A DNA stretch of 64,000 nt from Lanius collurio (lineage: Eukaryota > Chordata > Aves > Passeriformes > Laniidae). The stretch is taken from positions 26,735,441 through 26,799,440 of the forward strand of contig JACBWW010000008.1 in the NCBI GenBank assembly GCA_020086605.1. The letters run 5' to 3'. Each line of letters starts with the position of its first letter. Within the stretch, counting starts at the first letter, position 1. The position numbers were made by a program, and so were the translations under genes. The notes under the pieces are model-generated. The model was not told the origin of the DNA and did not search any database. It saw nothing but the letters and a program-made list of their open reading frames with translations. This document shows, in pieces, positions 13,401 through 38,400 of the stretch.

Positions 13401-16249
13401 TAAAAGAATTTTTAATCACCTGTAAGATTAGTGGACATTTAATAGATTTTATGTTCTGTTCACTTTTTATCTTGAGGGTATCTGAGGTTGAACTAACTCA
13501 TTATTAATTATCCTGGACACCTTCAAGCAGGCTGTGAAGACATCTTCACATTTACTCTCATTCCTATTTGAAGCATTCCTGGAATGCTTTATACTCTAGC
13601 TCTCTTTATACTCTAAAACTTTAGCTCTTTTTAATGCTTTTCCTGCAGCAAAGAGCAAACCCTTCAAAATGTTTTGCAGCCTACTTCACATTTTAATTTT
13701 CCTCTATCCTACACATTGTACAACCCATTGTCTGTGTGGAATTGTGGGAACTTGAAAATGATTGAATGAGAAGATATGCAGGAAAACTTTATTCCCTTCA
13801 TGGGATTCTAGATCCCCTTTCAAGAAGTGGTGCTTAAACGTCTTCCTGGATTAATGTGAAGAGTCTCAGATGTACCCAGCACAGGGTTTGACTGGAGAGT
13901 GCAATCCCATCTGCAAACAGTAAATGCTACTCTTTTTGAAGATTTTAAATGGCAAAAATTACCCATAGTTTCAGCTTCCTTGCCAGCATGAGATAAAATG
14001 CTGGGGTCTATGTGTGAGCAACTGAGTAGTGGCATAAATGAATTCTGACAATTTTCTAATGTGATTTTTCACATGTAATGTAAGAGGTTTGGCCAAGTGG
14101 AGCTTTGGCGAGAGGCTGTGGCAGTAACCTCCCAAACTGCCAAGTGAGTTTTGACAGGGCTTATCTGGTAAATCTGCAGTGTCTACAGAAGGGTTTTCAG
14201 GCTGGTGGCAGGAGCAGATTGCAGGTTGAGCAAATTAGCTGACAGAAGGGATTTTGAAGGTTGCTGTGTTACACTGCGAGGTCTTTGCCATGGACAAAAG
14301 AATTGACAAATAGCTTTCCTGGAAACAAATGCCAGCCACAAACTGTAAATCAGCCATCAGGGAGGTAAAGCTACTGGAGAGTGTAATTTCTCTCCTGAGA
14401 GAAACAATGTCACATAAAGAAATCTGAAGTTTGATCATCCACAGGCCACTTGGACTCTAACATTGGCAATTGTCAAGCTTTGTGGTTTCATGGTTTGGTT
14501 GGGTTTTTTTCAATTTTGAAAAGTTAAAGCCCCTGCTGGCAAAGCCTGTAATAGTGTGCAATCTGTCCATCAGCTCATTTTATTCCACCAAAAGCCAGAC
14601 TTTCACCTCTTCATTCTTTCATGCTTTCTTCATAGCTCAGAGTAGCTGCAGCTGCCCTTCAGTCTTTGGCTGTCAGAGTGAGCTGAGTTCTGCACCTCCT
14701 GTAGCACTGCTCTCCCCACTGTGGGGTCTTCCCCCATTGAATGTGATACATTCAACTGCAGCATAGGTTGGAGTTACTGAAAGTTCCGTTTTAAATGTCA
14801 GAGCAATGTAAACTTTTATATTAGCAGTAAATAATTCCTAAATTCTCCTTACTGTTGGCAACTGCTTTAAGAGTGAAGGAATGTCTTGGACGTAATTACA
14901 TTATCAGGGTTTGATTAGTTCAGGTCAGCCAATCAGCTCTGTAATACTTTTTTATCTTTGGAGCAGTGATTTAGTTCACTGGTTACATGTTTTGTCTTTT
15001 AACATTTTTTATGTCCAGCTAAACCTGTGAGAGTTAGAGCAGCACTTCATTTACTAGGATTTTTAATTGTTTAGATACACTAAAGTGGAAGATAAGCTAA
15101 ATGTTGCTTCTGTCCAGGAGAATATTTGTAGAGGTTGTTCACTGGAAGTGGCAATTCGAGACCCCATAATGTGGTTACACCTTTGCTACTATGTCAGGAG
15201 TTTTTTTATTGTAGTGAAACTCTGAGTGGATGGGAACATCTTCCGTGCAGCTGAGAAGATAATTAATTCTGAATTATTGTGCATCAAGTGAGTGCATTGC
15301 ACTGCTGAAATGTGAGTTGCTGCCTACAGAAGGGGAATACCTGTGCTGCTCAGGTCATGATGCATCAGCTTCTGCTGATGGATCTCCATCTGAACTCCAC
15401 TCTTGAAACAATTATTGCTTCACTACTGAAGCATATCAGGCTCCTGAGAGCAAACTTTAATGTTTCTACAGCACTCCGCTGTTAACTGTTGTTGTAACTC
15501 CCAGACCAAAAACTGTAGGTTGCCTACAAAGGTTCATTGGCAGCAGTTTTTTGTATTAGGGTTATAAAGCAGGGTTAGGGGTTTTTTCATTCATTTCTTG
15601 TCACTTACTGAGAAAACTGTAAAGAACAGGACAAGGTTCTCCTGGCAGTTTTAGAGAGCACATTACTGGAGAGGGTAAGTAGTTTTCTCCACTGCTCATT
15701 TGCTCATGGAAAGATTCTTGGCTGAACAACAGCCAGAAATGGAAGTGGTAATCATTAAACAAGCAAATCCACCAGTTGTGCTCTCCAAAAAAAATCATGA
15801 CTGAACATACTTCCCAGTCCTGAGAGGTGCTAAGTCCCCTGTGCAGAGGGAAGGGGTTGTACTTGCTGCTGTGGGATGAGGATGCTCAGTGCCTTACAGA
15901 ACCTCACATGGTCAAGTGCAGAATTTGTGCATCTGGGCATGGGAACTCGGATCTGCAGATTTCTCCCTTATCTGCAGAGCTATTCAGACACAACATTAAA
16001 GTGTGATTTGAGTGTCCAGAATAACAGATAGTGGTTAACTGTTTTTAAAAACAGGTCAGAAGCTGCCTTTGTCCCCCTGAGGTTTTTTTGAGATATATTC
16101 CTTTGTGTTCCAGCAGCTGAGAAAGTAACTCTCCAAATTAGTCAGTTTGGTTCATTTGTTGGTTCTCTCTAGTTAATAAATTCCCTAGGAAAGAAAAATT
16201 TTGTTATGTGTCAATTGCCATTGTTTTTTTTTTCTTATTTCTTTTTTAG

Positions 16250-28595
<12,346 letters not shown>

Positions 28596-31239
28596 AGAAG
28601 ATGATGAAAAAGAATCCCGTTCTTCTTAGGGAAAAGAAAGAACAGAGAAAAGGACACAACCAAAGACATCAGTGTAAAAAGAAGAGGCTCTTGAGGAACT
28701 CACTCTTTTAAGCAGTAATTTTGTCTTAATTTCTTTCAGAAGCTCAGGAATGATTTACTAATCACATTATGCCGCATGGCCTTTCATCTCATGAAAAAAG
28801 AAAATTATGCAGTTTGATGTTATAGGATGTACTTAATATGTAAAGACAGTATTTCCTAAGGCATGTATTAAGTCTAGCAGATCTCGATTTAGTTGATGGG
28901 AAATGCCTCATTCAGTTCCTTTTTTATTTTGTTTAGCTTCTACCACCTCCTTCCATATTTGCATCTCACCCACGGGTATCAAATATGGTTTCAAAGGCAC
29001 AGCTTGCTGTCAAAAGGAAAAAAGGGATTCATTTGGGGTATGATCCTGCATCACTGAATCACTGCCATAACAGGGGATATGAAATTTGGTGTACGGGCCT
29101 TAGTTCTGGGAGGGAACTGGCGCTTGGTTGTAATTAACTCCACTGAGAAAGTCAGGCAGGTGGAAACACACAGACCATTCTTTCCTTGTTTGTGTGGTAT
29201 CACAATCCAAAAGCACTGTTTCTCCCTCTTGGGTGGTGAGATTTAGGAAGAACTCCAGTGAAAGATGCGGAGTTTCACAGGCAGGAAACAGTGACTGAGA
29301 AGACAATCACGTCTCTGGAGAGGACTGGTTGATTCCTCAGTCCTATTTGTGTTTTGTCGCATTCTTTCCTGTCCACTGCCACGACTTCTCAGAGGGGCAG
29401 ATGTAGTCCATGTCAAGGATGCTCCTGTTCCCAGTGAAGTCAATGGGAAAATCCCACTAACTTCAGTGAGCACAGGACTGCATCCATAACTGTAAATATG
29501 AAAGTGTTTGTATAGCTGATGCAAATCAAAAGGGGATTTTTTTTGTGTGTGTAAAAATGACACTCCATGCTACCATTTTATTTTTAGGATATTTTTAATC
29601 TTGTATTTTTCTATTAAAGTATCTATTTTTGCTTTGGTAGGATTAAAAATTAAGGAAGAGGATGTTTTGAAGACATATTTTTTATGATAGGAGTAATATG
29701 CAGGGAAAGTCAACAGCTGTAAATACGTTTTAGAACCAGTATTTAGGGGAGGAGAAATGACTTTGTGGATGGTAACAGACTTTTTGCCCCACCTTTTTCT
29801 CCAGGCATGTGCAACATTCAAATGGTTATTTAAACAATACATATGTAGTTACTGAATTGTCTGTGTGAGGATCACCCTGATGCTGAATATAATGCATTTT
29901 TCACCTGTTAAAGTGTCCTGCAGAAGTTGCTGAGATTTAACTATCCATGTGTGTTTAATTAAACACCCAAGGAACTACCTTCAGGAATCCTGTGTTGAAA
30001 CACTAGTCTAGGCCTGACTTCAATCCTGAAGCCATCAATATCCCTGGAACTTTTGCCATTTATTTTATCAGGAGCAAAACTGAATCTGTGATGAATTAGC
30101 TACTGACGGGTTATTTTATACTAGACAAAGCAGAGCTTTGCACTTTCAAGTCAACAAATGGAAATGAACAGTACTTACTTTAAATGTGGTGAGGAAGACC
30201 CATAAAAATATTGTTGGTGGGGAAACAGAGTTATGACTGTGGTTCTATGAGTGCATTAAATACTTTGATTTATTCTATTCTGATTTCATAAGCAGAGCTT
30301 TCTTGTCTCAGCTGTTCTAGTCAGACTTGAAAGTTAATCTCAAAACTGGCTCTGAAGCCTGATGTCTGCAAAACTTATGAGCCCTGAAAAGCCAGAGTAC
30401 TAATTTTGAGAAACCACTTTGAAAGAAACCACCTGGGAGTGAATAGCCAAAACTTGCTATGTCTGCTTTCTGATGCCTTTTATTTGTTGTGGGACAGGGG
30501 TTTTTTCCATATATTTCACTTCTTTCTTAGCATGTGGAGGGGTTTCATCACCTGCCCTTGTGAAACACTGTCTTTGTCCCAGACAGAGGGCAAAGCTTCC
30601 TGACTGTCAGCAGCTCCAGTACAGGAAGTAGATTTCCATCATCCCATTTCCCAGTCTGGGCCTGTGTGACATCTACAAAAGTGCTTTAGCCAAAGCAGCG
30701 CTGATCAGTGGACGGTTTTCTGAACTACCCTCCGTATTTCATGGGCACCAGAGAAGAATGGTTTTCCCTTTATTTTATGGGCACCAGAAGTGGGCTACAG
30801 CAGCAGTCCTACTGCTATGGACTTGGGGAGGAAAAAGACTTCCTAATTAGTTTTTGGATTTTTTTTTCCCCAGGCAGTTGAGTTTGTTTAGCCCCTGGGC
30901 ATGCTTCAGGTGTGGGGGGTTTTCTAGATACTTTCCAAAGCAGTTTTGATCTGCTTCTGGTTTTGCTAATAGGCCTTTCAGTATTTTGACTTTCTTTTAC
31001 CCACTTGACTACTCTGTCACAGAAGAAAAGGCAGGGAAAATTTTTAAATGTGCAGAGGAAAGACAGTATGATTTGAAGCATAAGCTTTTTTGAAATTATT
31101 TTTGTTGTGACTTGCTTTGCAGTATGAACTCATGCTCAAACAGTGGCTAGTTTGGCTTCAAGGCAGTTGTGTAGATGTGTGTTTTTCCTGTTTCATGCAC
31201 AGTTGAGTCACACCAGAAGACAGGAGATCTGGATGGGAC

Positions 31240-31245
31240 AATAAA
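31240..31245 (+). terminator. NPR3: Candidate proximal poly(A) signal of NPR3
   Basis: This is a canonical AATAAA, followed about 20-30 nt downstream by TTATTTATTGTGTCGTTTTA, a U/GU-rich element suited to cleavage-factor binding. It lies about 2.6 kb after the stop codon. Use is unproven. Confidence 0.35.
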
Positions 31246-34200
31246 TTCTTCTGACAGTTTATTTATTGTGTCGTTTTATGAAAAATATAAAAAAATAAGT
31301 ATAGTGAAAGTTCACTTTCTAATTAAAAAGTAATAATTCTGATCCTTGGTTTTATGTAGGGTTTTAAATCATGACCTCGGGAAGTGTTTCTATGAGGTCT
31401 CTGCTGGTGGGATGCTGACAGAGGCTTCGCCAAAACTGTATCTCCCAGCACCTCCCAAGAAAGGTGAACCTTCTTTGCACCCTAGAGCATTTTAGATCAG
31501 TGGGCTTTAATGTTTGGAAATTGATGCACACAGACATACACGTTTTTCCCATGGAAGTGTGGAGATAATTTAAGACATTTCACATAAGTAGATTCCTTCA
31601 TAGCATAAATAAACTTGCTCTTCTTAGCTGCCTTTCACAGGCCTAATGCTAATAGTTCCCAGGTCTTACATGGACCATAGATCAGAAGCTGCCTCGAGTT
31701 TAGATTATTCAGCAGAGAGATTCTTTACTGGCTAATGCACTTTTCCTTTCTGGTTCATCTGCATTAGCTCAATGCCACAATGTTTAGGCTCTGAACTCTG
31801 TAAGGGAATGTCTAATCAAAATAATAATAATTGATTCTCTTTGAAAGAGGTTTCAAAACCTACATTTTTGGCTTCAACAAATTGCCTGTATTACAAACAT
31901 ACATCTGTATTACAGAGAAGCACAAGGAGACCCTTGACTCAACTCAGCACTTCAGAACACTCTTAAAATATGCTCGACTTCAGCTTCTAAGTGTTTTGCT
32001 CACTTGGGACCAAAGGGTATGATCCTGGCCGTGGCTCAACCAAAGGGAAGTTTGCCATGTACTTGAATTTAAGGAAGCCTGGCCCTGTAAGCCACATTTA
32101 TTGCTACATCTTCCAGTTGGGTCTGTTAAATTGAAATTGGAACTAGTGGCTTCATACATTGTTTATCAAAGTTTGACAAATTCTGCTAGTATAATATTTA
32201 TTAAAATTACTAAATAGTGGTCAGCTTAATATGTAATTCACCTCAAAATCCTTTTCCTGAGGGTTCTATGGGAAATTTTCCTGCCTTTTTACCCTTATAA
32301 CTTCAACATCTAGGCTTCCACTGCAAGTGACAAAGATGAAACAGAATTTTCAATAATATCTGTGATTTAGTTCCCTGAAAACCACAGTTTCAGAGCCAGA
32401 TGTCTAGGTGCTTTGTCCTGGGCCACTGGTAGTTCTGGAAGTTTTGTGTGTCCTGAGTTGTCTGAGACTACCACCATCATCAGTTAATTACCAGTTCCTG
32501 CTCTAGTGTGCTTCATTAAAGACCACACCCAGGTCAGCTCTGAAAACATTCAGTATTTGCTAAACCTTATGATTGGGAGTGGTCTGTATCTTGGAAAATT
32601 GTGGCCAGAATTCACTTTATTAAAGAGTTACATTAATTAATTTCTGAAAATAAATCATGTTGATCTACTTTCAATTTGTTCTTAGGCAATGCACCATTGA
32701 ATTATTGGAAGTATTTGGTTGGATTTTTTAGTGGAGAGTTATTAAAGGTGTAGCCAATGCTTTGAAAACATTTGTGCTGGACAAAATAAGAGTGTTCTCC
32801 CTGACAACACTTTTTTACTGGGAGGTTGATCTCTGATTCATTTTTTGGCTAAGACATGCAATCACACTCTCATTAAGCTGACAAAAAAACCCTCTTACTG
32901 ATTTAGTGGAAGTAAAGTTGGGCCCTCAGTGGAGTGTCCTCAGGCTTGAATTAGTTCAGAGTTTCTCAGCTTTGCACTAGAACAGGCTGCATCAGCCTTA
33001 GCTGACCTTGGCTCCAGTGATGTTTTCACCTCATGAATGCCATAATGCTCCTGGAAAGCCAAGAATAGACATCAAAGACAGGAAGCTAATAGTCCTGGTC
33101 ATAAATTTCTTTGGCAATTCAGTCCACCTTTTCCGGAGCTGAAGACAGTTCCTCATCCTTCACTGCCCTCCTCTGTGCTTCAGAGTGGAGCCGTGTAGCC
33201 ACTCTGGTTCTTTCAGTAAAGCAGTAAAGGTTATTTTTCCTATTTTCTCCCAGAGTAGAGTGAATAGTCTTTAATTTCCCATTTTTTTCATGGTCTTCTG
33301 TCTAGGTTCAGAAGTACTTCAAAAACAGGACAGCCATTTTCCATCTTTGAGTTAGAAATGCTCCTTCTTCACTGAGAGTGATGGCTTTTATTTAATTTCA
33401 GACATGGTTCATTGCTGTCACACTGCTCAGCTGTCAACACACCTTGTGTTGGCCCATGGCCACGCCAGCCACTATCAGAGTTCTAGACATAGAATTGCCT
33501 GTTGGGGATTTTTTAATCCCTGTTGTTGCTATAAAATGATGTCAAATCTAGCAACCACCTTCCCCACAGCAGGGCACAGGGGAACAGATGTACAGGTTTC
33601 TAATGGTACATTACCTTTTCTGTTGGTTAGCAACATGCCTCGTAACTCGCCTCACAGCAGTGAGCCATAAAGGGACAAATTTTAAAGTGCATGTTTTGTA
33701 GGAGTCCATTTTAGCTCTTTTTAGAAACAAAGAAATACAGGAGTTACTTCTTGGAATGTATTTTTAAGGACATGCTCGGAAGAGTTTGGCTTTCAGAGAT
33801 GTTGTGTGTGTGTCACCTCTCCTCCCCCCCTTTCCTTATTGCTGTTGAAAGCACAAAAAGATTTGTGTGTGTGTGAAGCCTTTCAAGTGGAAGAATGGAA
33901 GAGTTTGAACTGTGCATATCCCTGCTTAGAGGCAGAAATTAATTCAGATGGCTTGAGGGCTGAATTGTTTTCCATTCTCAGATACCTTTTAACATCTGAG
34001 CTCTGAGACTGATGAAAAATGATTGCTGAAATTAAAACAAATAGCTGTTTGTGAGAGACCTCAGACCTGGCTGTCTGCAGGGTCAGCAAGCTGTGCAGCA
34101 TACATTGATGGTATCTGTTCTCTTAATAAGAATAACAATAGAAAGCCTGAGCACTGTGGTTTGCCCCAGTGAAGCCTTAAGTCTGTCATAAATGCAGCTC

Positions 34201-35396
34201 TCCATCTCACAAATACAGGAAGAAAGGAAGAAGGTTAATGTTAGACTTTTTATGAAACTACTGCTGGTTTTGATCAAGAATATAAGTCTGCCACAGTTTT
34301 GGGGGTTTCTTGGGCTAGTGTTTAATTGTGTCCAGTGTATCACTATATAAACTTTTATTATTCCATTACTTCTTCCAGAATTTACCTTTTAGAAGGTCCT
34401 AAGTGACATAAAACAAATTTGCAGCATAGAAAACTAGCAAAAAGGAGAGGCTTACAGTTCCCCCAAAATCTCTCACTAACCACTAAGTTAATATTCTGCA
34501 TCAAAAGCAAAATATTCTGAATAACCTGACATTTTAGTTTGTATGTTAAGCTATAGTCAGAAATCTTAGGTGGATTCATTAGGTGAAAAATCTTTGAAAG
34601 GTTAAAATCCACTCTGTGTGAGCTGTTCCTTGGTGTTTCTGTCATGTGAATTTTTCTAGAGGACACTTGAGCAAGCAAAAGAAATGTACCAAAATGGGTA
34701 TTTTAAAAAAAAATGTTTTAGGGGTTTCTTTGTAATCTCAACTGGTATGCACAGGGAGCAATTCCATCCCCCACTCCCCAAGTATAAACAGAAGTTTGGC
34801 TGATGTGCATCAGCAGCAGGCACAAGGAGCACAGCTACGCTGCTTTCTACTTGGGGATGGTCTGGACTTCTCTTTCTCTCAGAAAAGAGAGTCTTTACTG
34901 TGCAGGTCTGAAAGTTCTGGGAAAAGCTGGAGAGGCAGGATGAAGGCAATAGGTAGAATTCACCATGTTTCTTGTGCATAGGGTATAACAATCAAAAACT
35001 AACAGGGCTTGGGAGAGACACTGTGGACAGGAACTTTGTCCCCTTTTTCATGGTGATCCCGATTAATGGAAAATACTGGACAACAGAGAAACCTTGTGCC
35101 AGTGTAGCAGAAAACAAATTGAAAGCTGCACAGCATATTGTACTGATGTAAGTAGAACTATCTGCATATAATGTGATTTTATTTATTGTTCTTTTTGTGT
35201 AGAGGAGAGTGCGTATTCATGACTGTGGATATAACCTTTGTTTATTTGTGTAATGTATTTTATTTCTTCTATGACTTGGTCATTTAAAATACCTACATTT
35301 GCTGGTGTCCTTTGACTTTTTATTCTGTGCATTTTCTTTCACACTTTTTAAAAATGCAAGGATATCACATAATCTAAATTGTAACAAAATGTTTCC

Positions 35397-35402
35397 ATTA
35401 AA
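35397..35402 (+). terminator. NPR3: Candidate distal poly(A) signal of NPR3
   Basis: This is the common variant signal ATTAAA. About 20 nt further on is CTCCTGTTTCTGTGGTTTC, which fits a GU/U-rich downstream element. The preceding 300 nt is T-rich with TTTATTT runs, as at the ends of long 3' UTRs. It lies about 6.8 kb after the stop. Confidence 0.4.
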
Positions 35403-35420
35403 GACATAGGAATATGTAAT

Positions 35421-38400
35421 CTCCTGTTTCTGTGGTTTCTTTCGTCATTTATTTACTACATCCTTGGTCTGTTTCATGTAGGAGGGTACTGTCAGAGTTA
35501 GTAACAGGAGGGTTATTCTTGATCTAAGACACTGTATAAACCACTTATTTTAATCATAATTAGCAGCTGATTAAATCAGGAATCAATCTAACCTTTCTTT
35601 GGGAAAAAAGTTCCTCCGTTGCATTTTAAGATCTGGGAAAGGTTTTAATCAGTGAACTCCAGATGAACTTTGAATATTTTTGTATTTATTCCCGGTTGTC
35701 TAGAAATACAAATAATTATGAACCAAATTATTTAAATGCATTGGAACCTTAACTAGGAAGCATTATTTTTTATAGCCTGCAAAGGGGCAAAACTTATGTA
35801 TTTCACTAAGCTACAAGTTCATTTCTTTGCAGCAATCTTATCAAATTTGGGGAATTTGATTCTGTTTCCTGTTTTATTAAATACAGTCTTCACATTATCC
35901 TGTTTTGTCTAGCCTTCTGCTTTCTGTATGCATGTGTCTGTTGGAGCAATGTTGCCAGATTTAAGATCTGTGCTTGAGAGTATGCCAGGGCTTTATAATC
36001 TAAAATAACTGGAAATGAGTGTGAGGAAGAAGTATCTGATCACACTTATACCAAAACTACAAGTAGTAAGAATTCACTGGAGAGTTGATGGGGAGATAGA
36101 AACATCCTCTGGGTTAACTATGGCTCTCTCTACAGCCCAAGAAAGAGAAAAAGCAGAGTAAAAATACTGATTTGGAAAGGCCCATTCAGTTAGAGGAGGT
36201 TTAAACTAATACCTAGAAGCAGTGCTTTTCACTGGTTGATCTCTAAATATTTCACTATATTTAATTAACACTGAAGAAAAATAAAACAACAAAAAAACCA
36301 AGTTGTACAACTGGTTAAAGTCTAAATATATTAATCTTCTGAAATTGTAGATTAGAATCAAGCTTATTTTAAATCTGCCTCCTTGTAGATACACTTATAT
36401 GCATGTTATACAAATAAAAATTACTATTTCTCTTGCTTTTCCTTGATGGTTATGCTTTTGTGTCCCATTACAGTCAGGAATTCTTTGGAAGTACCTAGCA
36501 ATTTTCCAGTATTTCTGTACGAAACATTGTAGAAAAAAATGTGCAAATAGTCTTTTGTGTTCTAGATAACTGCAGTAACCATTAAAGGTGTTTTATGAAC
36601 AAAAGTGGACATTTTACATGACACATCTCCAGTATCTTCTAGCAATTTAAGATTCAGGTCAGGGTAAGCTAAAGATTACTTATATTTGCTAATTTTCTAC
36701 ATTTTCTGGAGCTGAGAGTAGTAATGGTTAATGCTTTACCCCTTCATAGGGATACCTCTTCAGGGAATACATCAGGAAGACAGATATTTGACATCTTTCC
36801 TTCATTGACAGTAATGGAAAAAAATCTCATTAGCTTTTCTAAAATGAAGTTTTCACTCAGGCTTGCGAGTATTTTCACTCAGGCCTGAGAGGTCAATGAC
36901 TGAATTTATGTTCAATGTATGACCCTCAGCCAATCTGTCATTACCTTCACAGTGACTGGACTGTTTTCCACTGTCACTGGGTTGATTTTTTTTTTTTTTT
37001 TAATAGCTTGTCCTTCAAAATAAATGTTTGAGATGGGTGTGATGAGTCATGTACAGGTATACATACATCAAAGTTTATGAAACTGTTCATCCACACGTGT
37101 CAGGGATCCTTTTGTCAGCATCAGCCAGTCTGACAGGTAAAAATGTCATTTGGTAAAATTACTTAAGGCAGTCGATCTTCAGTGGTAGAAAATGTGGGAT
37201 ATCATTTTAGATACCCTGAAACCTAGCTGGACACATTTTTGTGGCTTCCTTAGGAAACTATTTCTTGAGGAACATTCATCACATTTCTGAAAAATTGTGG
37301 TGGCATTTGAGCCAAATCTTGGTCTTGAGCCTCAGCCAATGTTTTCTTGAGTTGAAAGAGCACTGCCAATAAAAAGTAATTGTACAATTGACAGAACCTC
37401 TTTTCTTTCCTCCTAGGAATACCATAATTTACAGTCTGTAAAGCCTATATGAGCCAGAAAGGGTCTCCCTGTGTACATGTGCTACTCTTGGTAAGTCTTC
37501 CTGTGTCGTTTTAGGGTTGGTTTGATGGTCTTTAGTCCTCTGCTTTAGAAAAAAAAATCATATTCCTCTTGCTGTAAGTAAGTACCCTGCACAGCTAATT
37601 GTTGTGGCAGTGTGACAGTTTATTATCGGTGTCTGTTACTTCTTGATGCTGCCATTTAATTCAGACGATAAATCCCTGCTTTCAAGCTTTTGATACCTGT
37701 GTATATAATTCAAAAATAAGCTGATGGCAAGAATTGTAACTGTGGAATTATAACTGTCCAGGACATGGGACATAGGAAGCTCATATCTGTATAAGCTCTG
37801 ATTTTTCCCCACCTGTATTTCTGTGGTATAAAAACAGACAATGTCCCCAGCTGCTCACTACATGAACACCTCCAAAGACCAACAACCACTACTGTGCTGC
37901 CTGTAAGCCAGCAACCTTCCCTTTTTGGGGTATAGCAGGCTAAAAGCACACTTAAACCATATAAAGCATGTAGGAGAAGTCACGCTTGTGCCTCTTCCTC
38001 CTGTCTTGCCTAGTGTTAGAGCAGTAGTGGTGTGAATGGAAGAAAACCAGCCTCCTGCATTTGGATGAGGTGTAGAACTGCAGTCTTCCTGCCTCATAAG
38101 AGAAAAAATATTAATGCTATTTGTAGAACAGTTTATACTCAATTTACTGTTGCATAAAAAATGAGAATGCCTCAGGTGAAGGTGTTTAAAAATAATTTTC
38201 TCATAATCTACATGCCTAGACTACTGGACTACAGCAGACATTTCTCACTTTCTATTTCTCTTGTTGCAGCAGAACAATCTTTTATCATTATTTAACCTTC
38301 AAAGGGGAGGAGTGGGAAGACAGACTACACTGTAGCTCAGGGGCCATTTTGACAGCAACATGGATATAAATCCCTTTTCAACACTTAGAGAAGAAAGGTA

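Larger units (their letters stand above)
1..16249 (+). other. NPR3: NPR3 intron upstream of the VNMFVEG exon (3' part of the intron)
   Basis: This 16.2-kb stretch precedes the first recognisable NPR3 exon and ends in a strong acceptor: a T-rich tract with only two C interruptions from about 16223, then TAG at 16247-16249. I looked for the preceding exon, which should end in phase 0 after a residue run like MEDY, and found no candidate. The whole stretch is therefore best read as intron. It holds a T20 tract at 6341-6360 and a near-perfect inverted repeat at 7334-7447. A dense block at 4300-4720 looks like a candidate regulatory element. ORFs here, the longest being 214 codons at 1018-1662, have no recognisable homology. 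Confidence 0.85.
28596..35420 (+). other. NPR3: Probable NPR3 3' UTR (extent inferred)
   Basis: After the stop there is no further coding exon. The sequence is AT-rich with scattered TATTTA and T-rich runs typical of vertebrate 3' UTRs. Mammalian NPR3 transcripts have a multi-kilobase 3' UTR (family knowledge), so a long UTR is expected. Two plausible ends are seen: AATAAA at 31240-31245 with a GT-rich stretch downstream, and ATTAAA at 35397-35402 followed by TGTTTCTGTGGTTTC. ORFs in this interval are short, overlap on both strands and lack homology. The extent is inference without transcript data. Confidence 0.45.

Noticed and set aside
1..16249. Upstream NPR3 exon (the one ending before VNMFVEG)
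   Set aside because: I scanned for the expected phase-0 exon end and the conserved ectodomain peptide and found no match, so it is presumed to lie outside the window.
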